Below are positions 17,754-28,901 of a stretch of 64,000 nucleotides of DNA, piece after piece. The stretch is taken from the NCBI RefSeq assembly GCF_030681155.1, contig NZ_JAUXXE010000056.1, positions 61,616 to 125,615 on the forward strand, given 5' to 3'. A program made the translations under genes and the position numbers. How positions within the stretch are numbered: the stretch's first letter is position 1; every line of letters begins with the position of its first letter. Below the pieces are notes generated by a model, which searched no databases, was not told the origin of the DNA, and was given only the letters and a program-made list of their open reading frames with translations. The stretch is from Phenylobacterium sp. Its GTDB lineage: Bacteria; Pseudomonadota; Alphaproteobacteria; Caulobacterales; Caulobacteraceae.

Positions 17754-19146
17754 CGGCCGAAACTCCCTCTTTGCTGCGTACGTTCACCCAGCGCGTCCGC
17801 ATCAACTCGAACGGCGTCGCCACTTCGACAACGTGGTTGAGGTGGAACTCGAAAACCTGCCCACGCTCAATTTCCGCAGGGGAGAATGGGAAGGCGTAGC
17901 TCGGCAGTTCCTTTCCCTCGCGGACGGGGAAGTGGAAGAACATGGGGTTGCAGATCTTCGCGATCTCGGTGGCGAGCGCTTGAGTGGCGGCGGTGGCGAC
18001 AAACAGGAGGCCGATCTCACGGGGAGGCGTGGAGCCCTCCGGCGGGGTTCGGCCGGAGACGGCGTTCCAGCCATAGGGGCGCAGCGAGATGTCGGCGCCT
18101 TCCGCCTGGGCACCCAGCGTCCGCTCGACCTTGCGCTTCAGGGCGTGCGACATCCGAGCCAGGAAGCCGTCGATGTCTTCCAGCACGGCGGGATCTTCGA
18201 TCCCCACCAGCATGATGGTCTGGAACGGGCCACCCCCGGCGCCTTCCAACTTCATCGTGTAGGGGGCCGGGGCCCAGCGCGAGCCGGTGACCCGCACGCT
18301 GCGCTCGTCAATCGCGACGTACTGCGCGTCGGTGACATCCAGAACTCCGCCGGGCTCCACAAGGCGGAAGGGGTCGCTGTTCTCATACAGCATATGGGCA
18401 GAGACGGTCTGCGGCGTGCAGCGATTGGCTCGCGACAGCGGAGCGATCGCAAAGCCCTCCCGATCGACGCTCATGACCACGCCGGGGCTGGTGGGGGTGA
18501 CCGTGCATAGGCCTCCACACTCGGCGATCTTGGCTGCGTGCCAGGCGGCGCCGGGGTGCTCTCCGCGCAGCAAGGCGACCGCGGCAAGCACCGCCGTATC
18601 GGTCGTGCGGCCACCGAGGACGATATCGGCCCCTTGCTCGACGGCGGCCATATACGGTTCGGGGCCCAGCAACGCGACGATATGCGTGCAGCCGTCGATG
18701 GAGTCTTCGCTCAGCTCGCCCATCGGAGCGAGGGGGCGAACCGCTCCGGCGGCGGCCTTTGATTTCAGGAGAGCCTTGTCCTGCTCGGAATAGAGCACGG
18801 CTATGCGGGGTGTCGAACCGTGCTCTAGCGCGAGCTCAAGGACGATCTCCAAGGTCCAGTCGAGCGCCATGTCGCACCCGGATGTGCCGCAAGACCCGAC
18901 CAACAACGGAATGCCGGCCTTTTCACGGGCCGCCATCAGCAAGCCGAGGTCACGCTTGACCGCCTGGCGGCTGTATTTCGACTTGCCGCTGGCCAGATAG
19001 GCAGGGCCGCTGTCGGTGGAACCGGCGTCCAGGGCGATAGCGTGCGGGGCCACAGCCAGGCCGGATTCCAATTCGTCGGCGCGGACGCCTGAGCCGAGCG
19101 CGCCAGCCGGCACGAGGATGCGGGTCGAGTTGTCGGAATCTGCCAT
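17746..19146 (-). CDS. AtuA-like (DUF1446) protein
   Basis: About 466 aa, homologous to acyclic terpene utilisation protein AtuA and other DUF1446 proteins. Family features seen are an N-terminal Gly-rich segment (ILVPAGALGSGV), DAGSTDSGPAYL, the LLVGSCGTSGCD block, VLGGRTTDTAVLAAVALLRGE and the C-terminal GWNAVSGRTPPEG. AtuA proteins occur in citronellol/geraniol catabolism and in many unrelated acyl-CoA loci; the reaction is not settled. I chose ATG 19146 (MADSDNST); an in-frame GTG at 19203 would add 19 residues. It is translationally coupled to DUF4387. No terpene genes (liu/atu carboxylase) are nearby, so the substrate is open. Confidence 0.78.
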   Translation of the reverse strand: MADSDNSTRILVPAGALGSGVRADELESGLAVAPHAIALDAGSTDSGPAYLASGKSKYSRQAVKRDLGLLMAAREKAGIPLLVGSCGTSGCDMALDWTLEIVLELALEHGSTPRIAVLYSEQDKALLKSKAAAGAVRPLAPMGELSEDSIDGCTHIVALLGPEPYMAAVEQGADIVLGGRTTDTAVLAAVALLRGEHPGAAWHAAKIAECGGLCTVTPTSPGVVMSVDREGFAIAPLSRANRCTPQTVSAHMLYENSDPFRLVEPGGVLDVTDAQYVAIDERSVRVTGSRWAPAPYTMKLEGAGGGPFQTIMLVGIEDPAVLEDIDGFLARMSHALKRKVERTLGAQAEGADISLRPYGWNAVSGRTPPEGSTPPREIGLLFVATAATQALATEIAKICNPMFFHFPVREGKELPSYAFPFSPAEIERGQVFEFHLNHVVEVATPFELMRTRWVNVRSKEGVSADA

Positions 19147-19213
19147 AGGGGAATCGTAGACCCGGGAGGTTGCTCGTTCCACCTCCGAGATCTCTGCGGC
19201 CACACGGGGGGCG

Positions 19214-19942
19214 TTACGGCTTCGGCGGCGGCGCCAGACTGAACTTGCTGCGGTCTGCGGGAATGAAATCGACGCGCTCTACAATGCGCTCTTGGGGGAT
19301 GGTCAAATCGCCGCCGTAGGACTTCGCCTTGAACGGGACAAGCACCGGCCCGATGCGGCGATAGTCGGATAGCTCGACGGTCACCGATGCGCCGCCGGCG
19401 TCGTCGATCACCAAGCCCAACAGCCCGGTGCTCCGATCGAACCAAAGGTCGCGCGGCTTGCCGCCCGCGGGCTGGATTTTCAGGACATCAAAGGAACGAC
19501 CCTGGCTTTGCCGGACGCCCAGATGAACGCTGCGCAGGTCGAACCGGCTGGGGTAAAAGTAGCCGTAGGCTCCAAAAAACGCGTCGGAGCGGACCCGTCC
19601 GACCACCGCCGGATCGACAGAGCCGGTGATGACGCCGTTGGCCAGGATCCGCCATTCCGCCGCGCCGTTGTACCCTTGGACGTGTTTCCCGGCCGCCGTC
19701 ATGGTCTCTGTACGATCGCCGTAGCGCAAGGGATCGGTCCAACGCTCATAGGGTTCGCCCCCTTTGACGCCGACTTCATGCAGCCCGCGCAGGAGGTTCC
19801 AGCCAGAGGCGCCGGACGCTGCGCGCGCGCGATCCAGAACCCGCTGCGCCGCGGGGGAGTTCTGGGCCTGAGCACTGCCGCCAAGGCAGAACGCGGCGGC
19901 GACTGACGCCACGAAAAGCTGGCGGGTGGGCGATATCGACAT
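19214..19942 (-). CDS. Secreted hypothetical protein (periplasmic, 242 aa)
   Basis: Signal peptide at residues 1-27 (positive MSISPTRQ, hydrophobic LFVASVAAAFCLGG, AQA cleavage site). The mature part has alternating strands and phrases such as YNGAAEWRILANGVITG, DLWFDRSTGLLGLVIDDAGG and VPFKAKSYGGD. These resemble LolA/LppX-fold carriers that track substrate turnover, but I do not recognise a named family. It lies upstream of the AtuA-like gene on the same strand, with 67 bp between the coding regions. It is probably periplasmic. Confidence 0.7.
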   Translation of the reverse strand: MSISPTRQLFVASVAAAFCLGGSAQAQNSPAAQRVLDRARAASGASGWNLLRGLHEVGVKGGEPYERWTDPLRYGDRTETMTAAGKHVQGYNGAAEWRILANGVITGSVDPAVVGRVRSDAFFGAYGYFYPSRFDLRSVHLGVRQSQGRSFDVLKIQPAGGKPRDLWFDRSTGLLGLVIDDAGGASVTVELSDYRRIGPVLVPFKAKSYGGDLTIPQERIVERVDFIPADRSKFSLAPPPKP

Positions 19943-20000
19943 AGGCGGAAACCAAACCGCGAAGGGTGTTCAGAATGCGGCCATCTGGCCGATGGAGAAT

Positions 20001-20690
20001 CTAGCCCAGCCACCGATAGCCGACGCCCGGCTCAGTTACGATCAAGGCCGGTGCGGCGGGGTCAGGTTCGATCTTCTGCCTCAGTTGGGCGACGATGACA
20101 CGCAGGTATTGGACATCCTCGACATGGGCAGGTCCCCAGACTGCGGTGAGCAGCTGCCTGTGCGTGCAGACCTTGCCGCCACCCTCCACCAACTGAGCCA
20201 GCAAGTCGTATTCCTTGGGCGACAGACGGATGGCGACGCCGGCTCGAGTGACCAGCCGCTTGATGAGGTCGATGGTGAGTTCGCCGGCGGTGACGATTGG
20301 ATCGGCGCCCTTCTGGCGCAGGCGATGGCGCAGCGCCACCCGCAGCCGAGCCAGCAATTCCCCCACGCCGAAAGGCTTCTCAACATAGTCGTCGGCGCCA
20401 AGATCCAGGGTGTCGATCTTCTCGGTCTCCTTGTCGCGAGCCGAGAGCACGATGATCGGTCCGTCGTAGAAGGCGCGGGCCCTGGTCAGCGCCTCCTTGC
20501 CGTCAAAATCCGGCAGGCCGAGGTCCAGCACTACGGCGTCCGGAGCCTTGCGAGCGATTTCCTTCAGCCCCTCGGCGGCCGTATCGGCACGGACCGGCTC
20601 GTAGCCGGCCGCTTCTAGCGCCGGCTGCAGGAACCGGTGGATCTGCGGCTCGTCGTCGATGACGAGAACGCGGGGACGGTTGGCGCTCAC
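20001..20690 (-). CDS. kdpE: KdpE response regulator
   Basis: OmpR/PhoB-class response regulator, 229 aa, partner of KdpD. Receiver domain at 1-120 with VLVIDDEPQ (acidic pair), phospho-acceptor Asp in VVLDLGLPDFDG, and the conserved Lys in DDYVEKPFG. Winged-helix DNA-binding domain from about 130 (LSPKEYDLLAQLVEGGGKVCTHRQLL, read in parts, then VEDVQYLRVIVAQLRQKIE). Its ATG overlaps the kdpD stop by 4 bp. It is the last gene of the operon and is expected to activate the operon under K+ limitation. Confidence 0.95.
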   Translation of the reverse strand: MSANRPRVLVIDDEPQIHRFLQPALEAAGYEPVRADTAAEGLKEIARKAPDAVVLDLGLPDFDGKEALTRARAFYDGPIIVLSARDKETEKIDTLDLGADDYVEKPFGVGELLARLRVALRHRLRQKGADPIVTAGELTIDLIKRLVTRAGVAIRLSPKEYDLLAQLVEGGGKVCTHRQLLTAVWGPAHVEDVQYLRVIVAQLRQKIEPDPAAPALIVTEPGVGYRWLG

Positions 20691-23368
20691 AGCATGTGCC
20701 CCGGCATGGAGGTCTCTTTGGGCAGGCTGATCAGGATGCGCGTTCCGCGCCCATCGTGGATCGGGCTGGCGGCGGCGATGCGACCACCCATAGCCTCGAC
20801 AAAGCCCTTGGAGATCGCCAGCCCGAGGCCAGCGCCTTTGCCCCGGTCGGTGGCTTCTTCCATCCGGCGGAACTTCTCGAACACGCGCTCGAGCTCCGGC
20901 GTGGGTATCCCGCGGCCTTCGTCTTCAATGGAGATCACGACATTGCCCCGGTCTTCGTAGGCCGCGACTTCGATGGCCGAGCCGTCGGGGCTGTAGGCGA
21001 TGGCGTTCTCCAGGATGTTCACGAGGGCCTGCTCCAGCAGCGAAGGATCGGCCTTGACCATCGACAGCTCCGCAGGGAAGTCGCGCGCGACGGTGCGCTT
21101 GTCCAGCCGCCGTTTCACCCTGTCCACGGCCGCGCGCAGCACGTCGCGGATGTCGACCCAGTCCCGGCGGGTGACCAGCGCGCCGCCCTCCAGACGGGTC
21201 ATGTCCAGCAAATCGCCGACATAGCGGTTCAGTCGTTCGGCCTCTTCCTGAATGGAGAGCAGCAGATCCCGCTGCACCCGGCTGTCCAGGGATTTGCCGT
21301 AGTCGAGCAGGGTGGTGACCGAGCCGAGCACCGTGGACAGGGGGGTGCGCAAGTCATGGCTGACGGAGTTGAGCAGGGCGCCGCGCAGGCGGTCGGTGCG
21401 GCGCAGGGCCTCGGCGTCGGCGGCCTGGGCCGCGAATTCGGCGCGTTCCAGAGCCACCGCGCCCTGGTCGAGCAGGGCGCTGACAAAGCGCTCGTTATCT
21501 TCGGCGGCTATCGCTTTCAACTCGACGCCGGCCACCCCGGCTCGCGCCTTGACCCCCTGCAACGGTCGGAAGGTCCAGGCGGAGTTGGGTAGGGTGCCGG
21601 TGCCGGCGCCTGCCGGTTCGCCCTTTTCCCAGGCCCAGCGGGCGGCGGCCATGTCGCCGGGCGGCAGGATGTCCAAGGGCGGGGAGGCCGCTGTCAGCGC
21701 CAGATCGCCGCGTTCGGGCGTCAACACGATCGCGGCTCCATTGCTTGCGGCGGCTAGTTGCTCGGCCAGCGCTTGGGCGGCGGTGTCCTGTTTGGCCGCG
21801 GACGACAGCCGGCGGCTGGCGGCGAGCAAGGACGAGATGGCCGACGCGCGTCGAGAGACCGCCCGCGCCTGGTCACGGATGCGGCCGGTCAGCCAACCCG
21901 TGGTGAGCGCCACGGCAAAGAAGACTGCAAAGGTCAGCACGTCGGCTGGATGCCCGATGCGCACCGTCAAGCGCGGCTCGAGGAAGAAGAAATTGTAGGC
22001 GAAAGCGCAGAGCGTCGCCGCGGTCAGGGCGGGCCAGAGTCCGAACGCCAGCCCGCTGACCAGTACGCTCAGCATGAAGATCATCGCGAGGTTGGCGGTC
22101 TCGGCGACCTGGAAGGTCGCGCTGGCGACCAGTGCGGCGACGCTCACCAGCGCGACCGCGCCGGCGTGCCCCGCCCAGGGCCAGGAACTCAATGGCGCGC
22201 GCGCACGAGGCGGGGCCGGTGCGTCGGGTTCTGCACCCTCGGTGACGACGTGCAGGGCCGCGCCCTCGGCCTCTTCCAACAGGGCGTGGATCAGCGAGCG
22301 GCGGAAGGGGTTGCGACGCGGACGCCCAGATTTGCCGACGACGATCTGGGTGACATTGTTACGCCGCGCATAGTCGAGGACGCTGGCCACGAGGTCGTCG
22401 CCAGTCAGCATCACCGGAACGCCGCCCAGTTGTTCAGCCAACTTGAGCGCCTCGTTCAGGCGGGCTTGTCCAACCGCCGGCGCGGGTGGGGCGTTGGGAC
22501 GTTCGACGTGAGCCACGAACCATGGCGCGTCCATCATCATGTCCGACAGCCGCCGACCGGTCCGGACCAGGGCTCCGGCTGAGGCGTCGGGGCCGAGAAG
22601 GACGAGGATGCGTTCTCCAGCCGCCCAGGGGCCCTCGACGCCGGCGCGCTTCATCGCTCCCAGCAGTTGGTCGTCCACGGTCTGGGCCGCCCGCCGCAAG
22701 GCGAGTTCACGCAGCGCCGTCAGGTTTTCGGGCTTGAAGAACCGCTCGGCGGCGAGGCGGGCGGTGTCGCCGATATAGACCTTGCCCTCGGCCATCCGCT
22801 CGCGGAGTTCGGACGGGGTGATGTCGATGAGCTCGATCTCGTCGGCTCGCGAGAGCGCCGAGTCTGGAACAGTCTCGCGCTGGCGTACGCCGGTGATCTT
22901 CCAGACCACCTCCCGCAGGCTCTCCAGGTGCTGGACGTTCAGCGTTGTCCAGACGTCGATACCCGCGGCCAGGATCTCCTCGACGTCCTGCCAGCGCTTG
23001 GGGTGGCGTGATCCTGGGACGTTGGAGTGGGCGTATTCATCGACGAGCAGCAGGGCCGGTTTGCGTTCCAGGGCCCCATCAAGGTCGAACTCCAGCAAGG
23101 TCCGCTCGCGGTAGTCGATCGGGCGGCGGGCCATGACCTCCAGCCCACGCAGCAGCGACTGCGTCTCGCGGCGGCCGTGGGTTTCGACCACGCCGACAAC
23201 GACGTCGCCGCCCTCCGCCTTTCGGCGGCGAGCGGCGCGTAGCATTTCGAAGGTCTTGCCCACCCCCGGCGACATGCCGAGGAAGACCTTCAGACGCCCC
23301 CGGCCTGGCCTGGCGGTCGCCGCCAGCAAGGCGTCCGGATCGGGGCGGCGGGGTTCGTCCGGGCTCAT
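20687..23368 (-). CDS. kdpD: KdpD sensor histidine kinase
   Basis: Inner-membrane K+/turgor sensor kinase, 893 aa, full length. Order of parts: KdpD N-terminal domain with Walker A GMSPGVGKT (residues about 31-39) and LVDEYAHSNVPGSRH; a Usp-like domain (about 250-380); four clustered membrane helices (about 398-500); a GAF-like linker; HisKA with the phospho-His in NSVSHDLRTPLS; HATPase with GKGAGLGLAIS. Its start overlaps kdpC by 4 bp and its end overlaps kdpE by 4 bp, so all three are coupled. Confidence 0.96.
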   Translation of the reverse strand: MSPDEPRRPDPDALLAATARPGRGRLKVFLGMSPGVGKTFEMLRAARRRKAEGGDVVVGVVETHGRRETQSLLRGLEVMARRPIDYRERTLLEFDLDGALERKPALLLVDEYAHSNVPGSRHPKRWQDVEEILAAGIDVWTTLNVQHLESLREVVWKITGVRQRETVPDSALSRADEIELIDITPSELRERMAEGKVYIGDTARLAAERFFKPENLTALRELALRRAAQTVDDQLLGAMKRAGVEGPWAAGERILVLLGPDASAGALVRTGRRLSDMMMDAPWFVAHVERPNAPPAPAVGQARLNEALKLAEQLGGVPVMLTGDDLVASVLDYARRNNVTQIVVGKSGRPRRNPFRRSLIHALLEEAEGAALHVVTEGAEPDAPAPPRARAPLSSWPWAGHAGAVALVSVAALVASATFQVAETANLAMIFMLSVLVSGLAFGLWPALTAATLCAFAYNFFFLEPRLTVRIGHPADVLTFAVFFAVALTTGWLTGRIRDQARAVSRRASAISSLLAASRRLSSAAKQDTAAQALAEQLAAASNGAAIVLTPERGDLALTAASPPLDILPPGDMAAARWAWEKGEPAGAGTGTLPNSAWTFRPLQGVKARAGVAGVELKAIAAEDNERFVSALLDQGAVALERAEFAAQAADAEALRRTDRLRGALLNSVSHDLRTPLSTVLGSVTTLLDYGKSLDSRVQRDLLLSIQEEAERLNRYVGDLLDMTRLEGGALVTRRDWVDIRDVLRAAVDRVKRRLDKRTVARDFPAELSMVKADPSLLEQALVNILENAIAYSPDGSAIEVAAYEDRGNVVISIEDEGRGIPTPELERVFEKFRRMEEATDRGKGAGLGLAISKGFVEAMGGRIAAASPIHDGRGTRILISLPKETSMPGHML

Positions 23369-23955
23369 GCTGCGGGAGGTTGAAGCACGGGATAGCGTGC
23401 GTCGAGGTCCAGATTGGTCTCCAGCACGTTCACGCGCGGCTGGCCGAGAACACCGAAGACCCGGCCCTCGACATGGGCTGCGAACAACTCGCGTACGAGG
23501 CGTGGATCGACGCCCCGGGCCTTTGCGACACGATCGGCCTGCAGGGCCGCATACTCCGGAGAAATATGCGGGTCGAGACCTGAGCCTGAGGTGGTGACCG
23601 CATCGGCGGGGATGACGCCCTGACCGTCCTCGGCCCGGATCGCGACGGCGCTGTCCTTGATCCGCTTGGCGAGATCTTCGTTCAGAGGGCCGAGGTTGGA
23701 GCCGGACGAGGCCGAGGCGTCATAGCCATTTGCGCCGGCGGCGGAGGGACGCGGGTGGAGATACTGAGGCTTGGCGAAGTTCTGGCCGATCAGTTCGGAG
23801 CCCACCACCTTGCCGTCGACAACGGCGAGACTGCCGTTCGCCTGGTTCGGAAAGGCGCCCTGGGCCACGCCGGTGATCAGCATTGGATAGGCGATCCCAA
23901 GCAGAAGGGTGAAGAAGGCCATCGATACGACGGCTGGGCGGATAAGGGAAAGCAT
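23365..23955 (-). CDS. kdpC: KdpC, potassium-transporting ATPase subunit C
   Basis: 196-aa KdpC with one N-terminal membrane helix (VVSMAFFTLLLGIAYPMLIT) and a periplasmic domain. Conserved phrases are GSELIGQNF, YLHPRPSAAG, SSGSNLGP, VTTSGSGLDPHISPEYA and GVLGQPRVNVLETNLDLD. KdpC bridges KdpA and KdpB. Unusually it is separated from kdpB by a 26-codon ORF and a porin gene; the porin stop is 12 bp before the kdpC start. Confidence 0.96.
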   Translation of the reverse strand: MLSLIRPAVVSMAFFTLLLGIAYPMLITGVAQGAFPNQANGSLAVVDGKVVGSELIGQNFAKPQYLHPRPSAAGANGYDASASSGSNLGPLNEDLAKRIKDSAVAIRAEDGQGVIPADAVTTSGSGLDPHISPEYAALQADRVAKARGVDPRLVRELFAAHVEGRVFGVLGQPRVNVLETNLDLDARYPVLQPPAA

Positions 23956-23967
23956 GGCGCAAATCTC

Positions 23968-24669
23968 CTAGAAGACGGCCTTGACGCCGAGGGCGACCCG
24001 GCTGCCGTAGAGGTCGCCGAAGCCATGTTCGTCGGTGTCGTGGTAGCGAAGATCGAAGCCGACGACGTCGTTGAGGGCGTAGCTCGCACCCAGGTTCCAG
24101 GTCGTGTAGTCGCCGTCATAGTCGACGTTCTGACGGCCGACGGCGCCCGAGATTGAAACCTTCTCGGCGACCGGGACCGAGCCATTGAGCTCGACATAGG
24201 TCGCCTGGCCGGTCTCGCCGAAGAAGTCGTCGGAATAGAACACCGCCGCGCCTAGCGTGGCCGGGCCGATTGGCATCGAACCCGCCAGCTTCAGTTCGAC
24301 AAAGTCCTGCTCAGGGCCGGACGGTTGGTTGATGTAGCCGTAGTAGATGACGCCAAGATCAACTGTGACTGGGCCGACCTGGGGCTTGATCCCCGCATAG
24401 AGGTCGAACTCGGCGTCAGTTCCGTTGTTGAAGTCGACGTTCGAAATCCAGGCTCCAGCATAGCCGAGGCTTCCGACTGTGGTGTCGATCCCGGCCGACA
24501 GTTGGGGGTTCTCGTCCGTCTGGCTGACGCCGCGCCAGACGTAGTCGGTGGCGGCGCCCACATTGAACGACACGTCGAACATATCGCTCGTTTCCTGCGC
24601 CAAGGCCGGCGCGGCGACAAGGGAGGCGGTGGCGAGGACGGCGGCGGTGAGTGCGCGGTACTGGGTCAT
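23968..24669 (-). CDS. TorF family putative porin inside the kdp operon
   Basis: Outer-membrane beta-barrel of the TorF/TIGR02001 family, about 233 aa. ATG 24669 begins a clear signal peptide (TAAVLATASLVAAPALAQ). The mature start SFNVGAATDYVWRGVSQTDENPQL is the family hallmark, here given in part, and the chain ends in aromatic F (GVKAVF). The upstream in-frame ATG at 24714 would put extra polar residues before the signal peptide. It sits between kdpB and kdpC, a place where the standard kdpFABC order has nothing. A role in letting K+ across the outer membrane under kdp-inducing conditions is a reasonable inference. Confidence 0.88.
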   Translation of the reverse strand: MTQYRALTAAVLATASLVAAPALAQETSDMFDVSFNVGAATDYVWRGVSQTDENPQLSAGIDTTVGSLGYAGAWISNVDFNNGTDAEFDLYAGIKPQVGPVTVDLGVIYYGYINQPSGPEQDFVELKLAGSMPIGPATLGAAVFYSDDFFGETGQATYVELNGSVPVAEKVSISGAVGRQNVDYDGDYTTWNLGASYALNDVVGFDLRYHDTDEHGFGDLYGSRVALGVKAVF

Positions 24670-24723
24670 GAGAAAGGTCCTGGAAGGTTCTTTTTGTGTG
24701 TTGGGCGTGACCATGGCGGCGTC

Positions 24724-24803
24724 CTAGGCGGCGCGGCCCAGGAGGGCGCAGGCGAAGAGCAGGGCGATCAGGCCGCCCGAGATGAGAAGTTCACGCATGA
24801 CCA

Positions 24804-24804
<1 letters not shown>
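24724..24804 (-). CDS. 26-aa hydrophobic peptide coupled to kdpB
   Basis: Small ORF whose ATG (24804) shares one base with the kdpB TGA stop (TGATG), so it can be translated by re-initiation; an alternative ATG lies two codons in (24798). It encodes one hydrophobic segment (LLISGGLIALLFACALLG) with a charged Arg-Glu start and an Arg near the end, ending in TAG at 24724. It looks like a single-span membrane peptide. It resembles KdpF in size but a KdpF is already encoded upstream. It could be a subunit or leader peptide, or chance; conservation would decide. Confidence 0.5.
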
Positions 24805-26873
<2,069 letters not shown>

Positions 26874-26892
26874 TGTCGGATGCCTCGAAGGA

Positions 26893-28602
26893 TCAGCGAG
26901 CGGCCAGCGTCGTCAGCACTTGGAAGTGCTCGACGATCGGGCCTAGGGCGAGGGCAGGGAAGAATTGCAGGCCGCCCAGGATTAGGATTACGCCCACTAG
27001 CAGGCCGACGAACTGGCCGCTGTTGGTGGGCAGAGTGCCTGCGGACGGAGCGAGCTTGGGCTTGGCGACCAGCGAGCCGGCGATGGCCAGCACGGCGACA
27101 ATGGGAATAAAGCGCCCCATCAGCATGGCCAGGCCCAGAGTCGTGTTCCACCAGGGCGCGTTGGCGGTCAGTCCCGCGAAGGCCGAGCCGTTGTTCGCTG
27201 TGGTCGAGACATAGGCGTAGAGGATCTCAGACAGGCCGTGCGGGCCGTGGTTCAGCAGGCCCTCAAGCGCCGTGGGTAGGATCGCGGCGATGGCTGAGAA
27301 GCCTAGCATCGACAGCGGGATGACCAACACCGCCAGCATGGCGAGCTTGATCTCCTTGGCCTCGACCTTCTTGCCCAGGTACTCGGGTGTCCGGCCGACC
27401 ATCAGTCCCGCGATAAACACCGCCAGCAGGGCCATGATAACCATCACGGCGATCCCAGAGCCGATGCCGCCGGGCAGGATTTCACCCAGCATCATCAGGA
27501 ACATTGCGATCCCGCCGCCGAGCGGCATGAAGCTGCCGTGCATGCCGTTGACCGAGCCGTTCGAGGCGCCTGTGGTCTGGGCGGCCCAGGCGGCGGTTGC
27601 GCTGGCGCCGAAGCGCATCTCCTTGCCTTCCATATTCTGGCTGGCGTCGACGCCGGCCGCGACCAAGGCGGGAGCGGGCTGGGTCTCGGCGAGATAGATC
27701 CCCGTCGCCCCGGCCGAAAGCAGGATGGCGGCGGCCATCACCAGGGCGCGAATGTCCTTGCCGGCCAGGGCCGAACGGCCAAAGGCGAAGAAGGCGGCCC
27801 AGCCGAGCACGTTGATCGAGACGGCGGTGAGGAAGTTGGTGAGCGGATTGGGGTTTTCGAACGGATGGGCGGAGTTGACGTTGAAAATGCCGCCGCCGTT
27901 GATCCCAAGCTGCTTGATGGCCAGTTGGCTGGCGACCGCGAAGAGCGACAGCTTCTGCTCGGCGCCTTCGACCGTGGTCGCCATGGCTGAAGCTTGGAGC
28001 GTCTGGGGGACGCCCAGCGCGACCAGCACCAGGGCCAGGACGATGGAGCATGGTAGCAGGACATAGAGGGCGGTCCGCACGAGATCGGCCCAGAAGTTGC
28101 CGACGCCCTCACCGCGGTGGGCGACGAAGCCGCGCGCCAGGGCCGCGGCGATGGTCGCGCCAGTCGCGGCGGAAACGAAGTTTTGCACCGTCAGAGCCGC
28201 CATCTGGCTGAAGTGCGACATGGTGCTTTCACCGCCGTACGACTGCCAGTTGGTGTTGGTCACGAAGCTCACGGCGGTGTTGAACGCCAGGTGCTCGGAC
28301 ACGCCGGGAAAGCCCTGGCCGTTCAGCGGCAGGACGCCCTGCAGCCGGATGATCGTGTAGACGAGGACGAAGCCGACCGCATTGAAGGCCAGTAGGGCCG
28401 CTGCGTAGGAGAACCAGGTCTGGCTCTTCGTCGCATCCACGCCGCAGCCGGCATAGACCAGCCGCTCCACCGGTTTGAACACCGGGTCGAGCCAGGTCCG
28501 CTCGCCATTCCAAACTCGGGACATATAGACGCCGAGAGGCCAGCCGAGCCCTAGGGCCACGGCCAGCGTCAGGGCGATCTCCGCCCATCCTTGCCAGGTC
28601 AT
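26893..28602 (-). CDS. kdpA: KdpA, potassium-channel-like subunit
   Basis: 569-aa KdpA, the K+-binding and -translocating subunit with four K+-channel-like repeats. Selectivity-loop segments are seen as [34 protein letters not shown] (read in parts), and [12 protein letters not shown]. At least ten hydrophobic helices are visible. The start ATG 28602 follows the kdpF stop by 12 bp. All features are those of a functional subunit. Confidence 0.97.
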   Translation of the reverse strand: MTWQGWAEIALTLAVALGLGWPLGVYMSRVWNGERTWLDPVFKPVERLVYAGCGVDATKSQTWFSYAAALLAFNAVGFVLVYTIIRLQGVLPLNGQGFPGVSEHLAFNTAVSFVTNTNWQSYGGESTMSHFSQMAALTVQNFVSAATGATIAAALARGFVAHRGEGVGNFWADLVRTALYVLLPCSIVLALVLVALGVPQTLQASAMATTVEGAEQKLSLFAVASQLAIKQLGINGGGIFNVNSAHPFENPNPLTNFLTAVSINVLGWAAFFAFGRSALAGKDIRALVMAAAILLSAGATGIYLAETQPAPALVAAGVDASQNMEGKEMRFGASATAAWAAQTTGASNGSVNGMHGSFMPLGGGIAMFLMMLGEILPGGIGSGIAVMVIMALLAVFIAGLMVGRTPEYLGKKVEAKEIKLAMLAVLVIPLSMLGFSAIAAILPTALEGLLNHGPHGLSEILYAYVSTTANNGSAFAGLTANAPWWNTTLGLAMLMGRFIPIVAVLAIAGSLVAKPKLAPSAGTLPTNSGQFVGLLVGVILILGGLQFFPALALGPIVEHFQVLTTLAAR

Positions 28603-28614
28603 TTCAGTATTCCG

Positions 28615-28701
28615 TCAGAAGCGGTCAGGGCGCAGCAGCGCCGCAAGCATGTAGACGGCCACGGCGATCGCGCCGGCGGCCCAGAGCAGGTCCACGAACA
28701 T
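28615..28701 (-). CDS. kdpF: KdpF, 28-aa accessory subunit
   Basis: Single-span membrane peptide. It begins MFVDLLWAAGAIAVAVYM and ends LLRPDRF, the C-terminal signature (LxRPERF-like) typical of KdpF peptides that stabilise KdpABC. It is encoded directly upstream of kdpA. The stop TGA is at 28615-28617 and the ATG is at 28701, two bases after the stop of the preceding small ORF. It is easily missed by automated gene calling. Confidence 0.82.
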   Translation of the reverse strand: MFVDLLWAAGAIAVAVYMLAALLRPDRF

Positions 28702-28703
28702 TG

Positions 28704-28787
28704 TCAGAGCCGCCGTAGGCCAATGGCGAAGGCCGCGAAGAGCAGGAACGCCCCCGCGCCTAGGCCGAGATAGATGAGGTCCGCCAC
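28704..28787 (-). CDS. 27-aa membrane peptide leading the kdp operon
   Basis: GTG 28787 is preceded by GGAG at 8 nt. The product is one hydrophobic helix (LIYLGLGAGAFLLFAAFAIG) followed by the basic tail LRRL. It ends 2 bp before the kdpF start, so the two are probably coupled. Similar tiny ORFs with a basic end occur before kdpF in other high-GC bacteria as far as I recall. It could be a second small subunit or a leader peptide. It is the first gene of the operon. Confidence 0.55.
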   Translation of the reverse strand: MADLIYLGLGAGAFLLFAAFAIGLRRL

Positions 28788-28870
28788 GGTGATGTCTCCA
28801 TAGCCTTATGGTCAGGCTTGGAGAGTGGACCCGCGGGGCGTCAGGTTTCGAGACGAGTCCCGAGCGGGCG

Positions 28871-28890
28871 ACATAAGGGAGTTATAAGGA
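28871..28890 (-). promoter_or_regulatory. Candidate KdpE site upstream of the kdp operon
   Basis: Two direct ATAAGG repeats at 28873-28878 and 28884-28889 are exactly 11 bp apart, the one-helical-turn spacing bound by OmpR/PhoB-class regulators such as KdpE. They lie about 85-100 bp upstream of the first small ORF, a normal position for an activator. The assignment to KdpE is inference. A further CCATA/TATGG palindrome (28799-28812) overlaps the ribosome-binding region. Confidence 0.4.
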
Positions 28891-28901
28891 CGGCGACGGC
28901 C

